A DNA stretch of 8,400 nt from Pseudomonadota bacterium (GTDB taxonomy: Bacteria > Cyanobacteriota > Vampirovibrionia > LMEP-6097), in the NCBI GenBank assembly GCA_009924885.1, contig RFQS01000097.1, forward strand, positions 1 through 8,400, read 5' to 3'. The notes under the pieces were generated by a model, which worked only from the letters and a program-made list of their open reading frames with translations, searched no databases and was not told the DNA's origin. Within the stretch, counting starts at the first letter, position 1, and the number at the start of each line of letters is the position of its first letter. Made by a program: the position numbers and the translations under genes. Below are positions 1 through 5,097 of this stretch, in pieces.

Positions 1-83
1 TTTATCACTCAAGTAAACTTATAAACCAGCTCGGTTAAAAATTCGTTAAGGTACTTAATTAAAAAGATATTTTTTAATCAAAC

Positions 84-833
84 CTACCAGAATAGATATA
101 AAGTATTATCAGCTTTGATAGCATGCCCTTGAAGAGTGATCCTTTCATCATCGTTTTCCATTTCACGAACTTCCGCGACTTGATGGTATCTGTTCCCTGA
201 ATGAAAAAATATTTTTCCTAATTCATATTGAAAATAAGTTCTTTCTTCGTCTGGGAGTTCTATATTGTACATTTGATCACGATGCTGTTCATAGCTAAGA
301 TTTTTTAGACGTTCTGTTTCATAATCGTATGTCTTATCCCACATATATATGCCAGCACCAGATTTCGGTAACTTTATAGATGCGGTGAAGCTAAGATTCT
401 CTTTTGGATCGAAGTCTATGCCATATTTTTTCCAATCTAATAGATAATGATGGAAATCACAGTGTTTAGGTCCCATGAAATCTTCAAAAAACCAGTCAGC
501 AAGGTAAATCTGAAATCCTGGTACTGCAAAGTCATCTACATACTTAATTTCACAGGAAAATTCTTTAGCTAAAGTCGCCTCAAGCTTTTTAAAAAGCTGA
601 GGAAAATTTTCTTTTATGATTTTATTAGTTAATTTAGCGTTATCGAAATAGAGATGTGACTCACCTGGCCTTATACAGTCTATATAACTAGCTACACCAA
701 GACAATAGAAGGGGACATCATCAAAAGGCGATAAAGCTCTAGATCTGTCTATCCAGAACTCTTTCAGGCTAAAAAGCTTCTCTCTAACTTCCTTACACTC
801 TTCTAGTGTTAGAAAATCTACATTCTCATACAT
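84..833 (-). CDS. Probable 2-oxoglutarate/Fe(II)-dependent oxygenase, 249 aa
   Basis: The protein has the residue pattern of the double-stranded beta-helix 2OG-Fe(II) oxygenases: an H-x-D pair (H124, D126 in GPKHCDFHH), a distal histidine (H217 in SGNRYHQVAEV) and an arginine 14 residues later (R231 in ERITLQGH) that would bind the 2-oxoglutarate carboxylate. The hydrophobic strand before H217 (YELGKIFF) and the strand after R231 fit the same fold. There is no signal peptide or membrane segment, so it should be cytosolic. The family hydroxylates proteins or small molecules; the substrate cannot be told from sequence. ATG at 833 is the only plausible start and lies 18 nt after the stop of the small gene at 852-1037, so the two are probably co-transcribed. 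The SD is weak. Confidence is high that it is a gene and moderate for the family, which rests on motif spacing only. Confidence 0.72.
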   Translation of the reverse strand: MYENVDFLTLEECKEVREKLFSLKEFWIDRSRALSPFDDVPFYCLGVASYIDCIRPGESHLYFDNAKLTNKIIKENFPQLFKKLEATLAKEFSCEIKYVDDFAVPGFQIYLADWFFEDFMGPKHCDFHHYLLDWKKYGIDFDPKENLSFTASIKLPKSGAGIYMWDKTYDYETERLKNLSYEQHRDQMYNIELPDEERTYFQYELGKIFFHSGNRYHQVAEVREMENDDERITLQGHAIKADNTLYLFW

Positions 834-851
834 TATGAAGAAATTATACCC

Positions 852-1037
852 CTATTCTTTTTGAGGCTTTACTTCCTCGCTTTCACTAAGGGTATTTATA
901 TCTTTGAAAATATCTTTAAAGCTTTTCAGGGGTTGATTATTACTGTTATTGAGTTTTGCTGAATATTTTCGATTTGCAGTGATGCGTAAATCATCTTTTT
1001 TACTAAAAAAATCAAAATTTTCGAAGGAACTTGACAT
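852..1037 (-). CDS. Small hypothetical protein, 61 aa
   Basis: I do not recognise this protein. It is a short hydrophilic polypeptide, rich in Ser, Asn, Lys, Asp and Glu, nearly charge-balanced (11 Lys/Arg, 10 Asp/Glu), with an aromatic N-terminus (FENFDFF at residues 5-11) and no cysteines, membrane segment or signal peptide. The case for a real gene is a good Shine-Dalgarno, GGAGA ending 6 nt before the ATG at 1037, and tight spacing (18 nt) to the oxygenase gene downstream. It could be an intrinsically disordered accessory protein or a substrate of the neighbouring oxygenase, but nothing in the sequence proves either. A chance ORF with a chance SD is the alternative. Confidence 0.55.
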   Translation of the reverse strand: MSSSFENFDFFSKKDDLRITANRKYSAKLNNSNNQPLKSFKDIFKDINTLSESEEVKPQKE

Positions 1038-1070
1038 TAAATATCTCCAATTTATTTAGATTTTTCAGTC

Positions 1071-1099
1071 TTGGTTTATCTATATCATGATCTTATTAA
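1071..1099 (+). promoter_or_regulatory. Candidate sigma-70 promoter for ispG
   Basis: TTGGTT (1071-1076) and TATTAA (1094-1099) are 17 bp apart, giving 3/6 and 4/6 matches to the -35 and -10 consensus. Transcription would start near 1106, just ahead of the hairpin repeat, which would then sit in the ispG 5' leader. There is no room for a promoter between the repeat and the ispG start, so the promoter must lie upstream of or inside the repeat. The match itself is modest in A+T-rich DNA. Confidence 0.35.
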
Positions 1100-1106
1100 G
1101 TTTCTG

Positions 1107-1171
1107 TTAACTTGGGCGTGTAGCGAAACTCTAATTTCTGCGTTTGTTCGTTCGGCTACACGCCCTGTTAA
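1107..1171 (+). repeat. Palindromic repeat, short copy, in the ispG leader
   Basis: An 11-bp perfect inverted repeat, GGGCGTGTAGC (1114-1124) and GCTACACGCCC (1155-1165), encloses the core AAACTCTAATTTCTGCGTTT (1126-1145). The pairing can be extended inward by GAA/TTC (1125-1127 with 1151-1153, one bulged base) and outward by TTAAC (1107-1111) with GTTAA (1167-1171) across a small internal loop. Compared with the copy at 2912-3023 it lacks about 60 nt between the core and the right arm, while both arms are identical. Its core has T at 1132 where the coding copies have C; this puts TAA into a plus frame that is open in the other copies, as expected of a copy free of coding constraint. No T-run follows either arm, so it is not a standard terminator. 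Confidence 0.88.
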
Positions 1172-1183
1172 AATTAAATACTT

Positions 1184-2440
1184 ATGAATACTTTCAAACT
1201 TCGTCGTGAAACATATCAAGTTATTCTCTCTGATAAGCTTGCTGTGGGCTCACAGCATCCTATATTAGTTCAGTCTATGACTAATACGCCTACTCAAAAT
1301 GTTACTGCTACTGTGGAGCAAATTAAGGAATTATATATAGCGGGTTCTGCGGTGGTGCGGCTTACGGTTAAAGATGAAGCTGCGGCTGAGGCAGTGCCCT
1401 TGATTGTAAGCGAATTAAATAAGCAGGGTTTTCAGATTCCCCTAGTAGGTGATTTTCATTACAATGGTCACTTACTTTTAGCGAAATATCCGAAATGTGC
1501 AGAGGCTTTAGCTAAATATCGTATTAATCCAGGTAACGTTGGCTATGGCGAAAAGCATGATTATAATTTTTCGACGATTATTAATATTGCTAAAGACTTA
1601 GATAAGCCAGTACGAATAGGCGTAAATTGGGGTTCTTTAGATCAAGATCTACTTAGTGATTTTATGGAAATTAATGCTGAAAAGCCAGATAGCGAAAAGA
1701 TAAGTTTTAAAGAAGTCATTTATGAAGCGATGACGGCAAGTGCTCTAAGATCAGCAGAACTCGCTATTGCAGAGGGATTGAAGCAGGAGAAAATAGTTAT
1801 TAGTGTGAAAATGTCTGAGGTGCAGGATTTAATTAATATCTATCGCCGTGTGGCTGCTGCCTGTAAATTCCCTTTACATTTAGGTCTTACAGAAGCAGGC
1901 ACTCCAGTTAAAGGTATGATTTCAAGTTCAGTTGCTATGGGGATTCTGTTAAGTGAAGGCATCGGTGACACTATTCGTATGTCACTAACTCCTAGTGCTG
2001 ATGATAAAAAGCTTAATCCTCTTGCTGACAGGACTTTAGAGGTGCAGGCTTGCCAAGAGCTTTTACAGGCTATGGACATAGCTTTCTTTAAGCCATCTAT
2101 AACGAGCTGTCCAGGGTGTGGCAGAACTAGCAGCACTTATTTTCAAAAATTAGCTGAGGAAATTAATCAATTTACTCAAGTGAATATGAAAGCTTGGCAG
2201 CAAAAGTATCCTGGAGCTGAAAAACTTAAGATAGCGGTTATGGGGTGCATAGTAAATGGTCCGGGTGAGTCTAAGTATGCTGATATCGGAATCAGTTTGC
2301 CTGGTGATAATGAGAGCCCTAAGGCTCCAGTGTTTATAGATGGGAAGCAGGTAAAGACTTTAGAAGGGGAGAATATAGCGGCTGAATTCAAGCAGATAAT
2401 TCTTGATTATTTAGAGGAGCGGTTTTTGAGTTTAGTCTGA
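1184..2440 (+). CDS. ispG: IspG (GcpE), 4-hydroxy-3-methylbut-2-enyl diphosphate synthase, 418 aa
   Basis: IspG carries out the penultimate step of the MEP isoprenoid pathway, reductive ring opening of methylerythritol cyclodiphosphate to HMBPP, using a [4Fe-4S] cluster in the cytosol. The N-terminal TIM-barrel part opens with VQSMTNTPTQ (29-38), and KPVRIGVNWGSL and PLHLGLTEAGT follow. The C-terminal cluster domain has CPGCGRT (C309, C312) and MGCIVNGPGE (C355, E362), which are the cluster ligands in the family. At 418 aa it is longer than the 372-aa E. coli enzyme, as is usual for alphaproteobacterial forms. ATG at 1184 fits the family N-terminus, although no clear SD precedes it (the 13 nt upstream are almost pure A/T). 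A hairpin repeat lies immediately upstream. The last 53 bp overlap the 3' end of the convergent rlmD gene. Confidence 0.97.
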   Translation: MNTFKLRRETYQVILSDKLAVGSQHPILVQSMTNTPTQNVTATVEQIKELYIAGSAVVRLTVKDEAAAEAVPLIVSELNKQGFQIPLVGDFHYNGHLLLAKYPKCAEALAKYRINPGNVGYGEKHDYNFSTIINIAKDLDKPVRIGVNWGSLDQDLLSDFMEINAEKPDSEKISFKEVIYEAMTASALRSAELAIAEGLKQEKIVISVKMSEVQDLINIYRRVAAACKFPLHLGLTEAGTPVKGMISSSVAMGILLSEGIGDTIRMSLTPSADDKKLNPLADRTLEVQACQELLQAMDIAFFKPSITSCPGCGRTSSTYFQKLAEEINQFTQVNMKAWQQKYPGAEKLKIAVMGCIVNGPGESKYADIGISLPGDNESPKAPVFIDGKQVKTLEGENIAAEFKQIILDYLEERFLSLV

Positions 2441-4058
2441 GCAGTGCAAGAGTCTCTAAGTGAAAAGTATGTGGGAACATATCAAAGGCTTTTATCTCCT
2501 CTAATTTAAAATTAGCTCCTTCTAGAAATTTTATATCTCTTGCTAGGGTACTAGGATTACAGCTTAGGTAGATTATCCACTTAGCATTACTTTTACTAAT
2601 ATTTTCTAAAATTTTATTAGAACAGCCTTTGCGAGGGGGGTTTAGAATTATTATATCGAAATCTAAATTCTGTTCTTCTTTGAAATACTCCTCAGCACTC
2701 GCAAGTTCTACTTCAAGGTTGTTTAAATTATTTAACTCTATATTGTCTTTGGCATTGATGACGGCGGCATTGTTTAGCTCAAAGGATTTAAAGCTGTGTT
2801 GCGGAAAGGCTTTAGCGAGGCTTAGCGAGATGCTGCCTATGCCAGAGTAGGCATCTAGAATTTTTAGTCTTGAAACTGCACCTTGTGTGTCACTCTCTTT
2901 TAGGTCCCGTTGGGCGTGTAGCGAAACTCCAATTTCTGCGTTTTCGTCGTCCTCATGTACCTGCAGTACACTGCGGTCATTTGTCCTCGTCAGCCTTGAA
3001 CTTGTTCGTTTGGCTACACGCCCCTGCGGCGAAACTCCAATTTCTGCATTTCCCTGATTCTCATTTATAGATTGCTCTATGAAAGATTTTATGGATTCTA
3101 GAATATTACAGAATTGTTTATTATTTATCTGAAAAAAGCTACTAGTCGAAATCTTCACTTCGATATCTTTTAATCTATCGACTATATAATCTCTATCGCC
3201 AGCGATAAGTTCAGTTTCCTCTCCTAGAATGACATTTGTAGAGTCATCATTATAATTAATCGTCGCAGCTTTAACTTCAGGGAATTCACGTAGAATTACA
3301 TCGAAGATTCTTTTAATAGCGTGTCTATCACGGGCTTTGAAAAGTTTTTTTCTGAGTATAAATGAGACTAGTACTTCATTTTCATCATAGCTAGATCTTA
3401 AAAGAACATGCCTTAAAAGTGGCGTGCCGATCCCTTCTCCGGAGCATAGTTCTTTAATACCTTCCATGAGTTCTTCGAAGATGGAATACTGTATAGGACA
3501 GTGTTTAATATTGATCAGGTCATTTGATTTAGTTTTATAATAACCGGCTAGCAGGCGACCAGTGCTTTTTACTGTCTCTACTGGATATATGACTTTATTT
3601 CTAAAGTGCCAAGGGTTAGTTAAACCTTTTACTGAGATGCTTTGGCGAGATTTGTGAGCTTCATTCTCTGTGCTTTCCTTCTCATAATCGTCGTCGTAAT
3701 TCTCCTCCTCATAATCATCAGGAGGTAGTTTTACTTTATTTAACTTGAAAGCATCTAATAGATTAATTCTCTTGAAATTTAACTGCTCTTCATATTTTAT
3801 ATGCTGCCACTGACAAGAGCCGCAGATTTTATGTAATTTACAGCGCGGGTCTTCCTCTCGAAGAGGGCTTGCTGAGGTTATTTTAGTGATATTCGCAAAA
3901 GCCATGTCCTTCTGAACATCATAGATTTCAGCTTTGAGTTCATCTCCAGGACAGGCATTCTCTATAAAAACTTTAATACCAGAATCAGGGTCTGTGGCTA
4001 TCGCATGTAGCCCAAAACTCATAGAATCTATTTTAAAATTTTTAATATCCAAGACCAA
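2388..4058 (-). CDS. rlmD: RlmD/RumA-type 23S rRNA (uracil-C5)-methyltransferase with in-frame repeat insert, 556 aa
   Basis: This is a TrmA/RumA-family enzyme that methylates C5 of a uridine (U1939 of 23S rRNA in E. coli) with SAM. An N-terminal TRAM-like domain (about 1-60) is followed by the iron-sulfur ligands C73, C79, C82 and C187, with the spacing of E. coli RumA. The C-terminal Rossmann domain has LDAYSGIGSISL (401-412), NPPRKG (473-478), the nucleophile C500 in SCNPSTLARD and the late glutamate E535 in HTFHLETLALL. It is over 100 residues longer than the usual 430 or so. About 57 extra residues (333-389) come from palindromic repeats and contain NAEIGV twice; an acidic insert (112-139) adds more. 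All catalytic motifs survive. The start is TTG at 4058, preferred because GGAG lies 7 nt upstream; the first ATG is 12 codons later. It is last in the rpmF block. Confidence 0.93.
   Translation of the reverse strand: MVLDIKNFKIDSMSFGLHAIATDPDSGIKVFIENACPGDELKAEIYDVQKDMAFANITKITSASPLREEDPRCKLHKICGSCQWQHIKYEEQLNFKRINLLDAFKLNKVKLPPDDYEEENYDDDYEKESTENEAHKSRQSISVKGLTNPWHFRNKVIYPVETVKSTGRLLAGYYKTKSNDLINIKHCPIQYSIFEELMEGIKELCSGEGIGTPLLRHVLLRSSYDENEVLVSFILRKKLFKARDRHAIKRIFDVILREFPEVKAATINYNDDSTNVILGEETELIAGDRDYIVDRLKDIEVKISTSSFFQINNKQFCNILESIKSFIEQSINENQGNAEIGVSPQGRVAKRTSSRLTRTNDRSVLQVHEDDENAEIGVSLHAQRDLKESDTQGAVSRLKILDAYSGIGSISLSLAKAFPQHSFKSFELNNAAVINAKDNIELNNLNNLEVELASAEEYFKEEQNLDFDIIILNPPRKGCSNKILENISKSNAKWIIYLSCNPSTLARDIKFLEGANFKLEEIKAFDMFPHTFHLETLALLRLNSKTAPLNNQELSA
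2912..3023 (+). repeat. Palindromic repeat, full 112-bp copy, inside rlmD
   Basis: Perfect 11-bp arms GGGCGTGTAGC (2912-2922) and GCTACACGCCC (3013-3023) match those of the copy at 1114-1165 exactly. The core is at 2924-2943, and the following bases to 2947 are also identical to the ugd copy. About 60 nt absent from the short copy lie between core and right arm and contain a small hairpin, TGTAC (2956-2960) with GTACA (2966-2970) around CTGCA. The element keeps the rlmD frame open and encodes roughly residues 346-382. By hand translation, two plus frames are also open throughout, and the other three frames contain stops. Confidence 0.92.
3026..3051 (+). repeat. Partial copy of the palindromic repeat, in tandem, inside rlmD
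   Basis: GCGAAACTCCAATTTCTGCATTT (a 23-base match at 3029-3051) repeats the left-arm end and core of the element at 2921-2943 in the same orientation, 108 nt further on, with a single difference (A at 3048 for G). The bases just before it (CTGCGG) are a degenerate left arm and no right arm follows. It therefore looks like an older or truncated copy next to which the full copy lies. It encodes the first NAEIGV of the protein (337-342). Confidence 0.85.
3661..3725 (-). repeat. Low-complexity acidic insert in rlmD
   Basis: On the minus strand this stretch is made of GAA/GAG/GAC/GAT and TAT/TAC codons and encodes DDYEEENYDDDYEKE and neighbours (residues 112-139 of RlmD). The plus strand shows near-repeats of CTCATAATC with short CGTCGT and CTCCTC runs, typical of slippage. 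In RumA-family proteins this part normally leads directly into the RNKV strand, so this is likely an unstructured surface expansion. It has no similarity to the palindromic repeats. Confidence 0.5.
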
Positions 4059-4115
4059 TGCTGAACTCCAGAAAATTTTACTTCAGTGTTCTTTTAAATA
4101 TACAATAAATGAGCT

Positions 4116-5084
4116 TTATGGCGTGACTTCTTTCAAGGCTGGAGTAGCCGCCTCGTGACTAAAAAACTCCATAGTCCTAACTAAGCCCTCTTCTAGCTGC
4201 ACGATTGGCTCCCAGCTCAGCAAAGCTTGAGCTTTACTAATATCTGGCTTGCGTCTCTTCGGATCATCTTCTGGTAAATCAAGAAAAATAATTTTAGATT
4301 TAGATTTAGTTAGAGCTATAACTTTTTCAGCAAGCTCTAGCATGGTGAATTCATAAGGGTTTCCAAGATTTACTGGTTCATTATGAGTCACTGACATAAG
4401 TTTAATAATGCCTTTTACTAGATCATCGACGTACTGAAAGCTCCTTGACTGCATGCCATCACCATAGATGGTTATGTCTTTATTTTCTAGTGCTTGATTT
4501 ATAAAATTACAGACTACTCTACCGTCATCAGCACGCATTCTTGGACCGTAGGTGTTAAAAATTCTGATAATTCTTACATCAATAGCGTGTTCTCGGTGAT
4601 AAGCCATAGTGATAGCTTCAGCAAAGCGTTTTGATTCATCGTATACACCACGCGGGCCTATCGGGTTTACATTCCCCCAGTAGCTTTCAGGCTGTGGATG
4701 TATTAATGGATCACCATAGACTTCAGAGGTGCTAGCTAAGAAGAACTTAGCTTTCTTTTCTTTAGCTAAGCCTAGAGCATTATGCGTTCCTAAGCTGCCC
4801 ACTTTTAAGATGGGGATAGCTAGTTTTTTAAAATCTATAGGGCTTGCGGGACTTGCGAAATGCATAACCCAATCCAGCTCATCTTCTATCTCTATATGTT
4901 CAGAGACGTTATGCTCTAAAAATGTAAAATCAGGATGATTTAGTAAAGGTCTGATATTTTCAATATTGCCCGTGACTAAATTATCTACAACTATAACTTT
5001 TTCACCAGACTGAATAAGTGTTTCAGCAAGATGTGAGCCGATAAAGCCAGCTCCACCAGTTATTAAAATACTTTTTTTAGTCAT
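4116..5084 (-). CDS. uxs: UDP-glucuronate decarboxylase (UDP-xylose synthase), 322 aa
   Basis: This extended short-chain dehydrogenase converts UDP-glucuronate to UDP-xylose in the cytosol with bound NAD. It has the nucleotide-binding GGAGFIGSH (10-18), the signature ASPASPIDF (77-85), and the catalytic serine and YxxxK in TSEVYGDP (S120) and GVYDESKRF (Y148, K152). NTYGPRMR and QSRSFQYVDDLV are diagnostic of UXS rather than of other NAD-sugar epimerases. Length is normal for the bacterial enzyme. GTG at 5090 is a possible start, but ATG at 5084 is better: GGA lies 8 nt before the ATG and only 2 nt before the GTG, and the protein then begins MTKKSILITGG. It starts 13 nt after ugd, the gene making its substrate, so coupled translation is likely. 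The last dozen residues are not conserved in the family. Confidence 0.95.
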   Translation of the reverse strand: MTKKSILITGGAGFIGSHLAETLIQSGEKVIVVDNLVTGNIENIRPLLNHPDFTFLEHNVSEHIEIEDELDWVMHFASPASPIDFKKLAIPILKVGSLGTHNALGLAKEKKAKFFLASTSEVYGDPLIHPQPESYWGNVNPIGPRGVYDESKRFAEAITMAYHREHAIDVRIIRIFNTYGPRMRADDGRVVCNFINQALENKDITIYGDGMQSRSFQYVDDLVKGIIKLMSVTHNEPVNLGNPYEFTMLELAEKVIALTKSKSKIIFLDLPEDDPKRRKPDISKAQALLSWEPIVQLEEGLVRTMEFFSHEAATPALKEVTP

Positions 5085-5097
5085 GATCACATTCCAA

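Noticed and set aside
58..78. Hairpin ATTAAAAA/TTTTTAAT downstream of the oxygenase gene as a terminator
   Set aside because: The 8-bp stem is pure A/T and would be very unstable; such arms are expected by chance in A+T-rich DNA. Nothing else is visible in bases 1-83.
1114..1165. Intergenic hairpin as a Rho-independent terminator
   Set aside because: The stem is strong, but no run of T follows it on either strand and it precedes rather than follows a gene. The same sequence lies inside a coding region elsewhere in the window.
1840..2391. Two minus-strand ORFs inside ispG
   Set aside because: They are antisense to a fully conserved ispG coding region and resemble no protein family.
2870..3070. 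Plus-strand ORF of 66 codons across the rlmD repeats
   Set aside because: It is the antisense reading of the palindromic elements and rlmD, which is strongly supported by its motifs; its openness reflects the stop-poor repeat rather than a gene.
5084..5090. GTG at 5090 as the uxs start
   Set aside because: The GGA motif is only 2 nt from the GTG but 8 nt from the ATG at 5084, and family members start next to the Rossmann strand as the ATG form does. It cannot be excluded.
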